From assembly GCA_002371825.1 (NCBI GenBank), contig DFHF01000037.1, forward strand, positions 80,158 through 144,157: DNA of 64,000 bases, given 5' to 3'. Made by a program: the position numbers and the translations under genes. Positions 1 through 8,574 of the stretch are shown here, in pieces; positions within the stretch are counted from its first letter, which is position 1, and every line of letters starts with the position of its first letter. The notes beneath the pieces are model-generated. The model had not been told where the DNA came from. It saw only the letters and a program-made list of their open reading frames with translations, and ran no database searches. The stretch is from Ruminococcus flavefaciens. GTDB lineage: Bacteria > Bacillota > Clostridia > Oscillospirales > Ruminococcaceae.

Positions 1-366
1 TACGTTCCGCTGTGGCGACTGGACACCAACACCGTGACCGTCACACACTTCAACGTCGATACGCAGACCGAGGAGAGCAAGACGTACCATACTGACTTCA
101 TCAGGTATCATCTTCATTTTTCTGACAGCCATTGTCCCGACAGACTTCGCAAACTCGTCAATGAAGGCAGGATCATTCAGTATCTTGATGATATGGAACG
201 GAAAATCAGCGATGCTATCTCACGTCAGGTAGAGCTTTGGAAACAGACCGACAGCTGCTATCAGAAAGCTGTACTCAGCGGTGATTCTGAGAAGATGCTC
301 GGTCTGGAGAATTGCTTCGTCTATATGGCGAGAGAAGTAGTGTTTGAGTGTATGGTTTATATTTGA
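1..366 (+). CDS. TnpV-like transposon-encoded protein, 5' end outside window
   Basis: The frame is open from the first base of the window (it begins YVPLWRLDTN), so this is the C-terminal 121 residues of a gene that starts upstream. An internal GTG at 34 is probably not the start. The order of features, an R-x2-HLHF-like start, a short 'LVNEGRIIQYL' block, a charged helix with KAVLSGDSEKM, and a closing 'REVVFECMVY' helix, resembles TnpV, a small accessory protein carried by conjugative and mobilisable elements of gut Firmicutes. Its biochemical role is unknown. A terminator hairpin follows immediately. The assignment rests on pattern resemblance only and could be wrong. Confidence 0.4.
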   Translation, partial: YVPLWRLDTNTVTVTHFNVDTQTEESKTYHTDFIRYHLHFSDSHCPDRLRKLVNEGRIIQYLDDMERKISDAISRQVELWKQTDSCYQKAVLSGDSEKMLGLENCFVYMAREVVFECMVYI

Positions 367-372
367 ATGTTT

Positions 373-404
373 ACGGCTGTGCCTTCGGGTGCAGCTGTTT
401 TTAT
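373..404 (+). terminator. Rho-independent terminator after the TnpV-like gene
   Basis: An 11-bp stem (ACGGCTGTGCC with GGTGCAGCTGT, including some G-T pairs) closed by a TTCG tetraloop is followed by TTTTTAT. It lies 7 bases after the stop codon of the upstream ORF. Confidence 0.75.
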
Positions 405-427
405 CACCTATCATTAACGATTGAGTG

Positions 428-2149
428 TTACAACTCTAACAAATTTGCTTTCGTCTTCATTGCGATGCGTCCTTTAGAAGCAAATCGACTTTTGCTATTA
501 ATTGCATCAGCTATTTTTTCTATTGATGCATCATCACCATTAATAAATAAAGCAAGTCGTTGTGTTGCACGAGAACAAGCGACATAAAATAATCTCTTTT
601 TGCTTTCGTCTCGAAAACAGTTTTCGTCAATATCAATTATTATTACAACTCGACTTTCAAGCCCCTTAAACTTACTGGCAGTTGTAAATAATATAGAAGA
701 ATTACTCTTTTCGTGCGTTATTGGTATTCCGGCTATTCTATTTGTATTAGAAAGAATAGAGTCTTTTTCTGTTTTTAAAGATAAAATAACAACATCTGAA
801 TAATCATATCCTATTTCTGGATCAATAAACCTTTTCAATAATTTTGCTAATCTTGTAATAGGTTCTCCATTTACAAAACTTATTGAGGTAGGTTCTCCTT
901 TTATCATCATAACCTTTTTATCCAGTTCTATATCTATGACATTATATGATGTGATAGCTATCTCGTAAGTATTTCTACAATTTTTTGATAATAACAACCT
1001 ACATTCTGAATTTGATATCCATTCAGGTATTTTACTTGTCGTTAGCATTTGGTTTTTATCATAAAAGACCCAGAAATGTCCTTCTTTTAGTTCCATATAA
1101 TCCTTAAAATATATTATTTCATCATTCAAAAAATCTTGTCCTTCATCAATAATAACATCGTCATACTCCAATTGTTCCCAATCTATTTGTTGAAGTTCAG
1201 AACATCTTTTCTCGTGGGTTGATGTATCTTTTCCTGGTCTATGTTTTGCAATAAATGTGTGTATGTTGAAATATGTTACATTTTCATAAGGATACATATG
1301 CTGTAAATACGCAAACAGAAATCTGTTAAAACATAGAAACAGCACTCTTCTTCCTTCAGAACCAAGTCTTCTTGCAGCTTCTTTGGCTATAAGGGTTTTT
1401 CCAGTTCCAGCAACCCCTTGAATAGTTGCGTTTTTCTGCTCAGAGATATAGTCCAAAAGACCAGTTTGCTCGTTGGTCATCTTTAAAAAAGCACGATCAA
1501 GTTCACCTTTCTTAACACCTGGCGCAGAAATAAGTTCAAAACTGCTTGCTATTGCATTTACTATTTTGTTATACTCATCTTCTGATATGTTTACCTTACT
1601 GTGTGAACCATAAAAATCGAAGACATCATAGATCGCTTGCCCTTTTTTGGCGAAATCTTCATTTCCCATTATTGCACCTGATATCTCACGATATTTCAAG
1701 GGGAAGCTATTAATCTTTTCCTTTATATCACACGTCGAAAACCAGACAGCTGCTTCTATAGGAAAGCGATCACTTAGATCTGGCGATATCTTATCCAGTA
1801 GCTTCCTATAGTGATATACACCATCTATAGCCTGAGAAAGCGGATCATTCTTTTTTTCTGGATTCAGAATGTTAACTTCCTTTGTATTGGTATTAATTTG
1901 CTGAAAAACACAGTTCTTATATATAATATCTCCGCCCTTAACTTCAAGTACTAAAGCACCAAGTTTAGGATTAAGTATTAAGGAATCATTTTCTTTCCAC
2001 GTTGATTTCCATTTGTTTCCCTTCTTTACCCACTGGACGGAATGAAATACAGTAAAGTTATTCCCCAAAGATTCCAGCAAATCATAAACTCTTATCTCAG
2101 AGTAAGGAACTTCTTCCAGATCTTCTTTGATTGGATAAATGTGCGCCAT
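428..2149 (-). CDS. NERD-domain superfamily 1 helicase
   Basis: This 573-residue protein has an N-terminal NERD (nuclease-related) domain at about residues 15-145, with an acidic residue near D55 and the LVLEVKGG strand at 66-73, typical of the restriction-endonuclease-like fold. A UvrD/Rep-type helicase core follows: Walker A GVAGTGKT at 245-252, Walker B VIIDEGQD at 332-339, a KFKGLES motif near 505 and FYVACSRAT near 535. It starts one base after the stop of the RecQ-like gene, so the two are probably translated together. NERD helicases are common in mobile elements and defence islands, and the surrounding decayed accessory DNA fits that. DNA repair or anti-phage action is inference; no substrate can be read from the sequence. 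Confidence 0.8.
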   Translation of the reverse strand: MAHIYPIKEDLEEVPYSEIRVYDLLESLGNNFTVFHSVQWVKKGNKWKSTWKENDSLILNPKLGALVLEVKGGDIIYKNCVFQQINTNTKEVNILNPEKKNDPLSQAIDGVYHYRKLLDKISPDLSDRFPIEAAVWFSTCDIKEKINSFPLKYREISGAIMGNEDFAKKGQAIYDVFDFYGSHSKVNISEDEYNKIVNAIASSFELISAPGVKKGELDRAFLKMTNEQTGLLDYISEQKNATIQGVAGTGKTLIAKEAARRLGSEGRRVLFLCFNRFLFAYLQHMYPYENVTYFNIHTFIAKHRPGKDTSTHEKRCSELQQIDWEQLEYDDVIIDEGQDFLNDEIIYFKDYMELKEGHFWVFYDKNQMLTTSKIPEWISNSECRLLLSKNCRNTYEIAITSYNVIDIELDKKVMMIKGEPTSISFVNGEPITRLAKLLKRFIDPEIGYDYSDVVILSLKTEKDSILSNTNRIAGIPITHEKSNSSILFTTASKFKGLESRVVIIIDIDENCFRDESKKRLFYVACSRATQRLALFINGDDASIEKIADAINSKSRFASKGRIAMKTKANLLEL

Positions 2150-2150
2150 A

Positions 2151-4196
2151 TCAAGTCAATTCTCCTTTGATTTTTTCATAATCAATTTCATAAAGTCTAT
2201 AAGCGTGCCAACCCTTGCTGTTAAAATAGTCTATCCTTCTGTTGCTTGTATCAGGCTGACAAATCAGAACATCTTTAGAAGGCCATGACATAAGAATATC
2301 GTCGCCCTCATCAGATTTTTTAATTACAGTTTCAAGATATTCTGGTATAGAAACATTCAATTCCTCCAGTTTGCTGATAATTATTTGATCTTCTTCAGCA
2401 AAGAATGATTTGATATCATTCCAAGAATTAAGCATAGTTGTTTGATATGAATGTTCTTTATCAATTGTTCTGCTCATCTTAATAGCCTTATCTGTTTCGA
2501 TTACTGCCCCGTTAAGAACATCATAGCCAAGGAAATATTCTTCTATATAATCCCAACGTTGCTCATCAGTATTTAAATCATTAAAAAACTTCTTCAGCAC
2601 AGCTACATCTCTTTCGTGCTTCTGTTTTGCTTTTGTTACATAATTATTTGAGTAAAAAGTATTGCCAAGAACAATGCTTTTTATCTTATTTGGATCATTT
2701 AGACGTATGAATATTTCAGGTTCTTCACCACCTGCAACCTCATATGTGATATAATCAAATATAGACAGTATTTTTAAAGCAATACTTGAACTATCATCCG
2801 GAACAAGACGCATATATCCTGAGTAAGAAGAACAATTCGCAGTTTTGCTGATTTCATGAATAATATGGGATTTGATAACGGAACGTCGCATCATTTCCTT
2901 TAGATTTCCATTAGTGATTGTGTACTGGGTTTTACCAATAGCATCATTTACTCTCTGTTTTATACACCTTCCTTCTGGATCGACTAAGTCAAATATTGAA
3001 TTTGCTATAATTCTTGCCTGTGCAATACCATATCTATCCTTGATCAATTTAGCAAACTCTTCGGGCGTAAAATATTGATTGCGTTTTTGAGTATATAGTG
3101 TATTAGCTACATATTCAAAATCATCAAGAATACGTTCTCTTATTTCGGAAAGAATCAATTCATTTCTGGCTTCTATAGATACTTTCTGTCTTGGAGATAT
3201 ATAATCCCTTATAGAAGGCATAATATCAACCTTATCTTTAGAATTGGAATTAGAATTGAAATACCAGTATTTAAATTGTGGGAATGATATGTTAGGATTA
3301 AATTCCTCCCATATGCTTTTTAGATCAATGGAATAAATATCCCCCATGTCACTATAAAATGTCTTTCCATCTTGTAGTAGTTCTTTGCATTTTCCTTTTT
3401 CAACAAACTTCATGTATTTTCCGTATTTTGATGAAAGAACAGTTTTCTCATTTTCTTTGTGAACACATATAAATGCCTTAGTAAAAACACTTTGAGGACG
3501 AGAAATAATAACTTTAAAAGTATATTTATCATAAAGATCCTTTTCGAGCATAAGTAAGCAAGTTTTTAATTTGTTTACGCATTCGTCCTCGCTTTTTCCT
3601 TTGAAAATATAAGTAAATGATCCTGGTGAGATAAGAAAACTGCGAGCATTCTTTTTGCTTTTAAATGTTTCATAGATTCCTTCAAGCACTTGCTTAATTT
3701 GATACTGTCTTATCTGTGACATTCCGAACAAAGAATTAATAAAGGACATATCATTATAGTAATTATCAAGTATTGCTGTGCCTTGCATAGTTTCTTTTCT
3801 TGCAGCACGTCCTATCTCCTGAACATAATCGCACAAATTACCAGTGACAGCATAATGGTAGACATTTTTAACATCGTCAACATCTATACCCATTCCAAAA
3901 GCTTTTGTTGCAAGCATAACAGGTTTAATGCCTCTACGAAAATCTTCAAAAATAGATCGTTTATAGTCATTAAATGCTTCTGTGCTGAGTTCGTTAATAT
4001 TTCTTCCTGTATATGTTCCTATTCTTTTATCTATCATTATTCCTGCAAATCCGCGTTGACCTTTTGAAGCATCTCCAACTAATGTAGCATATGGAAAATA
4101 GGCTATTGTTTTTTCATTATTTGCAAGCCATCGCTTCAATCTATTATTGAGATCCTGCGTTTTAGCAGCTTCATACTGACAGAAAGGCGTATAGGA
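2151..4196 (-). pseudogene. RecQ-like superfamily 2 helicase lacking its N-terminal ATPase lobe
   Basis: The open frame runs upstream only to 4196, where it meets a stop. No ATG with a ribosome site exists there; the first possible start is a TTG at 4137-4139. The protein contains the second RecA lobe of a RecQ-type helicase (KAFGMGIDVDDVKNVYHYAV, motif V; QEIGRAARKE, motif VI) and a long C-terminal region, but no Walker A or DEAH lobe. The last residues (RRIDYFNSKGWHAYRLYEID) resemble the end of Vsr-like or MTES-type endonuclease domains, where an arginine, a 'GW' and a terminal acidic residue recur. The sequence right of the breakpoint belongs to an unrelated kinase gene on the opposite strand, so the gene was probably cut by a deletion. 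It stays coupled to the NERD helicase downstream. Confidence 0.75.
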
Positions 4197-4199
4197 TCA

Positions 4200-4975
4200 T
4201 AATATCAACAGCCGAAATGATCTTGACTTTTGTGCTGCTTCAGATGTTTCTGTATCAGCTGGATAAAAAAAGGGGATATTCACGGATACCCCTGTTCTGG
4301 CTGTACTGCTTCTCAATATCGTACTGACGATAGGAGCTGTTTTTGATATAGTAAGCTGTCTCAGAAGAAGAAACCGTGAGCTCACCCTTATGTCTGTGAA
4401 GGAGTGTATGGACGAGCTGCCTGTGGGGATATGCTTTTACCGGGACGGCGGTCTGACAAAGCTCACCAATCTGAAAATGGAAAGTATCGCTCAAAAGCTT
4501 ACAGGCAGCAGCATCTCAGATGCCGAGAGCTTCCGTGAGGCAGTTTCACAAAGCGAGGAGGCTCCCGTGCTGAGCTTTGAGGACGGCACTACCTACAGCT
4601 TCGTCCACCGTACCGAGCTGCTGGACGGTAAGAAAATAAATGAGCTCATTGCTTTCGATGTCACGGAGGAATATCGCCTCACACAGGAGCTCCGTGAAAA
4701 GCAGCACAGAGCACGAACAATAAATGCAAGACTGAAAGCGCTGAATTCCACTATCCAGTACATCATCATGGATAAGGAGACACTTCGCATAAAAATGCAT
4801 ATTCACGACAGCCTTGGAAAAACACTTCTCATGACCAGAAGGTACCTTGCAGAACCTGAGAAAACAGATCTGAAGGAGGTCATTTCGCTCTGGGGAAGGA
4901 ATATTTCCATGCTGAAAAACGAGGAGCGTGAGGACTGGCAGGAGCCTCATTTCGTCAGCTTTCACCATGCCGAAG
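4200..4975 (+). pseudogene. Broken sensor histidine kinase, frameshifted and missing its ATPase domain
   Basis: Two frames encode one protein. The frame with ATG at 4217 gives a membrane-like stretch (ILTFVLLQMFLYQLDKK). After a run of seven A residues at 4265-4271 the sense continues in another frame as PVLAVLLLNIVLTIGAVFDI, a second membrane segment, then a PAS-like region and the H-box IHDSLGKTL of a HisKA_3-type kinase. Eight A residues would restore one frame. The kinase stops at about 4975, before any HATPase domain, and runs straight into P-type ATPase sequence. The ATG at 4390 is an internal methionine, not a likely start. Left and right ends are both breakpoints, so the gene cannot make a working kinase as read. 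Confidence 0.75.
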
Positions 4976-5364
4976 CTAAGATGAAGATCATCATGGGCTA
5001 TTCCGACAAGGGCGAGGCGATCTGCATGATAGGAGACGGTGTGAATGATGCGCTTGCCTTGACAAGTGCCAATGCAGGTATCGCTATGGGCGGTATCGGC
5101 TCGGATATTGCCATAGAATCCGCAGATGCAGTCCTTGTCAGCGACGAAATCAAGCGCCTGCCCTATCTGTTTGACATGATGCAGAAGGTAATGAAGAAGA
5201 TCAAGGTCAACATTATTGCATCAATTATCATCAACCTGAGCGCCGTTATTCTGTCAGCATTCGGTGTACTGACACCGATAACAGGTGCGCTGTGGCACAA
5301 CTTCGGCTCGGTGTTCGTGGTGGTCAATGCGGCGCTGCTGCTGAGAAAAAAGGGAGAGGAATGA
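4976..5364 (+). pseudogene. C-terminal fragment of a heavy-metal (P1B-type) P-type ATPase
   Basis: In frame with the kinase remnant, about 128 residues match the end of a P1B metal-transporting ATPase: the hinge motif MIGDGVNDALAL, then GIAMGGIGSDIAIESADAVL, and the last two membrane helices with LWHNFGSVFVVVNAALLL. The phosphorylation motif DKTGT, the actuator domain and the first helices are absent. The junction with the kinase is near KMKIIMGYSDKGE. A deletion joining two neighbouring genes would explain it; a metagenome assembly error is the alternative. The fragment has no start of its own. Confidence 0.8.
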
Positions 5365-5448
5365 ATATACTGACCTCATATATCTACTATTTCCCATTCT
5401 GAGGTATAAAAGGTATTGAGTAAAAGCTACACTATCATGACATCACCA

Positions 5449-5502
5449 TCAGGTCCATGTGAACGCAAGTTCATGCAGGTTCAACTCCTGTTATCCGCAC
5501 CA
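5449..5502 (+). pseudogene. 3' part of a tRNA-Leu (probable attachment-site scar)
   Basis: The sequence reads from an anticodon-like CAG at 5450-5452 through a long variable arm (TGAAC, GCAA, GTTCA), a T-arm (GCAGG, TTCAACT, CCTGT), the 3' acceptor strand TATCCGC and an encoded CCA at 5500-5502. The matching 5' half (GCGGATA, D-arm, 5' anticodon strand) is not upstream. A partial tRNA beginning near the anticodon is what many tyrosine integrases leave at the far end of an element inserted in a tRNA gene. The tRNA direction puts the element to the left, at 1-5440, which matches its accessory content. Confidence 0.8.
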
Positions 5503-5510
5503 AAATGAAG

Positions 5511-5578
5511 AGTGCCTTAGCAAAAGTTATGAGAAGAAGTATCAAAAGACTCATAAGGTTTGCTGGGCACTCTTTTTA
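5511..5578 (+). terminator. Terminator of the former tRNA-Leu transcript
   Basis: A long imperfect hairpin pairs AGTGCCTTAGCAAAAGTTATGAG-type sequence at 5511-5533 with its complement at 5550-5571 and is followed by TTTTTATT. It stands 8 bases after the tRNA CCA end, where a tRNA terminator is expected, and would have moved with the tRNA 3' end as chromosomal flank. Confidence 0.7.
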
Positions 5579-5883
5579 TTGTATCAAAAATATCTGATGT
5601 CATGTCAATCAGGTTCGATCTCTATTATTGAAGCTACCATTCATATCAAATCTCACGTCAATGGACTTGTCTGCATTCTGGTGCCCACTCATTAACAAAA
5701 ACGGATGCAGAATGTGAGGTAAGCTGTATTGTATATGTATATTTTACCATGTATTATACTACAAGTCAGTATAGTAAATTTACAGATTTATCTGTTTTTA
5801 TCATGCCGCCTATAGTTCAAAATGCTGGTTGATAACAATAAGCAGTATTTTGGAGAAACAAACGTATTATTATGGATTTTCAG
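5579..5883. other. Non-coding stretch, no gene recognised
   Basis: AT-rich sequence between the tRNA terminator and the mannanase terminator. A weak inverted pair (CTGCATTCTGG near 5670 and GATGCAGAATG near 5704) is visible. No ORF with a ribosome site and recognisable product was found. Confidence 0.5.
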
Positions 5884-5920
5884 AAAAAAATCTCCGAGGA
5901 TGATTTCCTCGGAGATTTTT
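5884..5920 (-). terminator. Bidirectional terminator after the mannanase gene
   Basis: A near-perfect hairpin (ATCTCCGAGGA, loop TGAT, TTCCTCGGAGAT) has an A run on the left and a T run on the right, so it can end transcripts from both sides. It lies about 45 bases past the mannanase stop. Confidence 0.85.
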
Positions 5921-5965
5921 CATTTTAGTACCGTTGTTAAAGAGTCCATGGATCCATTATTCTCA

Positions 5966-8041
5966 TCATGCATTGGGATCAAGAGTGGCGACCTTCTGGA
6001 GAAGGAACTCCTGTATCTTCAGTGCATCCTGAGGTGTTATACTGCTTGTTGCGTTTTCATAGACATTTGCATTGCGCTTGCCCTTAGCAGTTATCCTGTT
6101 CTTGTCAGTGCCGTCCTCACCGAATCTGTCTCCGTTTGAGATACTCTGCATTACAAGAACTGCATCGTTCATCTTTACAAAGCCGTCACAGTCAGCGTCT
6201 CCCCATAATATATCCTTGTCATCATCTGTCTTGGGTTCAACGATATCTGTGCCGCCGTTCTTATAAAGATCAGCCGGAAGCTCGTCAAGAGTTATGCACT
6301 TCTCGCTCTGGAATACAGCTTTAACTGTATGTGCGTCCTGGTAGTCCTTGCCGGAAATGAACTTTTCTCCGTCGTCATACCATGTACAGAAATAGAGCCA
6401 CATAGCATTTTCTGTGAGCATATTGTCCATGCTGGGGATGGTGCTGTTTTCAGGCATTGATACCATTTTTCTGTTGCCGACATAGTCTACCAGCGACCAG
6501 AAGATACCGCTCTCAGCATCCTCGTTAGGTCCGGATAACTTTCCGTCATGGCGGTTATAAACAGTGTTGTACTTATCGAATCCTACGATATCTACCCACT
6601 CATCTCCTGTATACCAGTTTGCAGAGGCCGGTGACCATGCATAGAGATTCTGCTCCCAGATTATGTTATGGAGGCCGTACTCCTCTGTCAGTGTCTTATA
6701 GAGGTATTTCCAGAGATCGTTATAAACCTTTGTGCCTTCCTTTGACCACCAGAACCATGAGCCCTTGCCTGTTCCCTCAGGATCGGCATTTCCTTCAGCC
6801 TCATGAAGAGGACGGAATATAAGCGGAACACCTGCATCCTGGAGCTTTCCTATCTGCTCAGCCAGAAGCTTCATAGCCTCCTTGAAGAAGTAGTACTCCT
6901 TAGTGCCCTCGACCATTACATTTGCTGTTACAAAATCTGTCTGGGTAGCATAGGTATATGCCTGCCAGTCATTGGATATCTTAGTGATGTTTCCGTCTTT
7001 ATCCACCTCAAAATCGGACATATCCTTAGGAACAGTAACATGCCAGCTGGCTGTACAGATACCATTGTTATCCTTAGCCCATGAGATCATTCTGTCAGTA
7101 ACACCGTCCTCCCAGGCAAATCCGGGATTATGGCAGTTGAAGTCGAATCCACGGATAGCAGGATAGCGACCTGTGAGCTCCTTGAGGTATCTGCACTCTG
7201 TGTCGTAATCATTATATCCGTAGTTATGGTTCTGTGAATTATATGTATAGACCTGTCCGTCAGGACCTGTACAGTGCCAGTAGAAAGTATTGCCCTGCTC
7301 ATCAGTGTCCTTTGAGTCTCTGTCTATCTCATAGGTATTTCCTGCCTCATCGATGCAGGCATCCTTTTGTGCATCATAGCGGATAGAGGTGCTCACACCA
7401 TGTCCGCCGCCGTAGATCTCCTGCTGTCCGGAGAGAATATATTCACCGTATACAGAATTGAGATACTTCAGAAGCGACTTTGCTTCAGGTGTAGCTTTCG
7501 GGTCACAGGTCTCCCCTGTAGCCTTGCTGAGATCAGGGAATTCAGCCTCTGCAACTGTAACATAGTCCACAGCCATATATCCGTACTCACTTACGAACTT
7601 GATCTCATTAACACCTTTTCTGAGACGTACAACTCCGAAATTATAGTCTTTCCATTTGTTTGAGTAATCAGCAACGGTAGTATACTTTATGCCGTTTACC
7701 AGAACAGCCTGCTGACGTCCCTCTTCATTAAGTATCTGAGCACCGTGTACTACGATAGAATACATACCGTCCTCAGGAACTGTTACCTCGAATGAAGCCG
7801 GTGAAGCTGTAAGATACCAGAAGCCTTCTCCGGAATAGCCGGGAAGCTGATTCTCATAGATAGATGTCCACTTGTCAGCATCTGTCATATTCTCTCCCTC
7901 AATAACGTAAGGGAAGCTTGTAGCTGCTGAAGCTGTTTTCTCGCCTGCAGCAGATGTGAATATACCGGCTGCGCTGCTCTGTACAGCTGTCATTGCTGCT
8001 GCAGCTGCTATTGCCAGTGTTCTTTTAATAGCTTTGCTCAT
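5966..8041 (-). CDS. Secreted cellulosomal beta-mannanase (CBM35-GH26-dockerin)
   Basis: This 691-residue enzyme is predicted to cut beta-1,4-mannan outside the cell. Residues 1 to about 39 form a signal peptide (KR, then an alanine-rich core). Residues about 45-165 look like a CBM35 carbohydrate-binding module. Residues about 180-585 are the GH26 barrel, with acid/base E414 in RPLHEAEG and nucleophile E531 in PENSTIP. Residues about 612-685 are a type I dockerin with two calcium-loop repeats (GDADCDGFVKMNDAV and the later SITPQDALKIQEFLL), which would dock to a scaffoldin cohesin. A strong AGGAGG ribosome site precedes ATG 8041, with a promoter at 8106-8134. No scaffoldin gene is in the window. 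The gene is a single transcription unit. Confidence 0.92.
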   Translation of the reverse strand: MSKAIKRTLAIAAAAAMTAVQSSAAGIFTSAAGEKTASAATSFPYVIEGENMTDADKWTSIYENQLPGYSGEGFWYLTASPASFEVTVPEDGMYSIVVHGAQILNEEGRQQAVLVNGIKYTTVADYSNKWKDYNFGVVRLRKGVNEIKFVSEYGYMAVDYVTVAEAEFPDLSKATGETCDPKATPEAKSLLKYLNSVYGEYILSGQQEIYGGGHGVSTSIRYDAQKDACIDEAGNTYEIDRDSKDTDEQGNTFYWHCTGPDGQVYTYNSQNHNYGYNDYDTECRYLKELTGRYPAIRGFDFNCHNPGFAWEDGVTDRMISWAKDNNGICTASWHVTVPKDMSDFEVDKDGNITKISNDWQAYTYATQTDFVTANVMVEGTKEYYFFKEAMKLLAEQIGKLQDAGVPLIFRPLHEAEGNADPEGTGKGSWFWWSKEGTKVYNDLWKYLYKTLTEEYGLHNIIWEQNLYAWSPASANWYTGDEWVDIVGFDKYNTVYNRHDGKLSGPNEDAESGIFWSLVDYVGNRKMVSMPENSTIPSMDNMLTENAMWLYFCTWYDDGEKFISGKDYQDAHTVKAVFQSEKCITLDELPADLYKNGGTDIVEPKTDDDKDILWGDADCDGFVKMNDAVLVMQSISNGDRFGEDGTDKNRITAKGKRNANVYENATSSITPQDALKIQEFLLQKVATLDPNA

Positions 8042-8105
8042 GTTAAATATCCTCCTGATTTTCTGATTAATTAAACGCCTATAATTTAATTATCATGCTA
8101 CATTA

Positions 8106-8134
8106 ATTATACTTAATAAAGTAAGTTTTGTCAA
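8106..8134 (-). promoter_or_regulatory. Promoter of the mannanase gene
   Basis: On the minus strand TTGACA and TATAAT are separated by exactly 17 bases, about 65 bases before the mannanase ATG. Confidence 0.8.
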
Positions 8135-8218
8135 GAGGAAAAGGAATTATTTTGTTTATTTTACACTTATCCCACTTGATCCTGAATTAAATAATCCCAT
8201 AATTTAATAAAAAATTCA

Positions 8219-8262
8219 TAAAAAAGCGCCGCACATTCAGTCATCAGACCTTATGTGCGGCG
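8219..8262 (-). terminator. Terminator of the pyruvate formate-lyase operon
   Basis: A 10-bp GC-rich stem (CGCCGCACAT with ATGTGCGGCG) is followed on the minus strand by CTTTTTT. It lies 14 bases after the stop of the radical-domain gene. Confidence 0.85.
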
Positions 8263-8275
8263 AATTATTATTCTA

Positions 8276-8515
8276 TCAGAACTGTGAATGGAAAGTTCTT
8301 GAGATTACATCGTCCTGCTGCTCTTTTGTCAGCTTAACGAAGTTTACTGCGTATCCGGAAACTCTTACGGTGAGCTGAGGATACTTCTCAGGATGTGCCT
8401 GAGCGTCAAGAAGTGTTTCTCTTGTGAACACATTTACATTGAGGTGGTGGCCGCCTTTCTCTACATAGCCGTCCAGCAGCTCGATGAGGTTATCTACCTG
8501 TTTCTGATTATCCAT
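8276..8515 (-). CDS. Free-standing glycyl-radical domain of pyruvate formate-lyase
   Basis: This 79-residue protein matches the last ~75 residues of ordinary PflB: LLDGYVEKGGHHLNVNV, HPEKYPQLTVRVSGYAVNF and a final TKEQQDDVISRTFHSQF. The radical glycine is Gly54 in RVSGYAV. The neighbouring PflB core lacks exactly this part, so here the protein is probably an obligate subunit, unlike E. coli GrcA/YfiD, which replaces a damaged domain of an intact enzyme. It has its own strong ribosome site (AAGGAGG), separated from the preceding ORF by a hairpin at 8543-8574. The split is known here only from the sequence; assembly of the two chains and activation by a PflA enzyme are inference. Confidence 0.88.
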   Translation of the reverse strand: MDNQKQVDNLIELLDGYVEKGGHHLNVNVFTRETLLDAQAHPEKYPQLTVRVSGYAVNFVKLTKEQQDDVISRTFHSQF

Positions 8516-8542
8516 AGTGGTTCCTCCTTTTTATTGATTCGT

Positions 8543-8574
8543 GATCAAAGCATCAGCTGATGCAAATTTTGATC
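8543..8574 (-). other. Intercistronic hairpin before the radical-domain gene
   Basis: GATCAAA-GCATCAGCTGATGC-AAA-TTTTGATC contains a perfect 14-base palindrome (GCATCAGCTGATGC) flanked by outer complementary arms. It begins at the stop codon of the 71-residue ORF and ends about 15 bases before the radical-domain ribosome site. There is no T run suited to termination, so RNA processing, protection or adjustment of subunit ratio is more likely. Confidence 0.6.

Noticed and set aside
4546..4968. 140-codon ORF opposite the kinase remnant
   Set aside because: Antisense shadow with no domain; the plus-strand reading has clear kinase motifs.
5459..5695. 78-codon ORF on the plus strand
   Set aside because: It runs through the tRNA-Leu fragment and its terminator hairpin, so it is not a gene.
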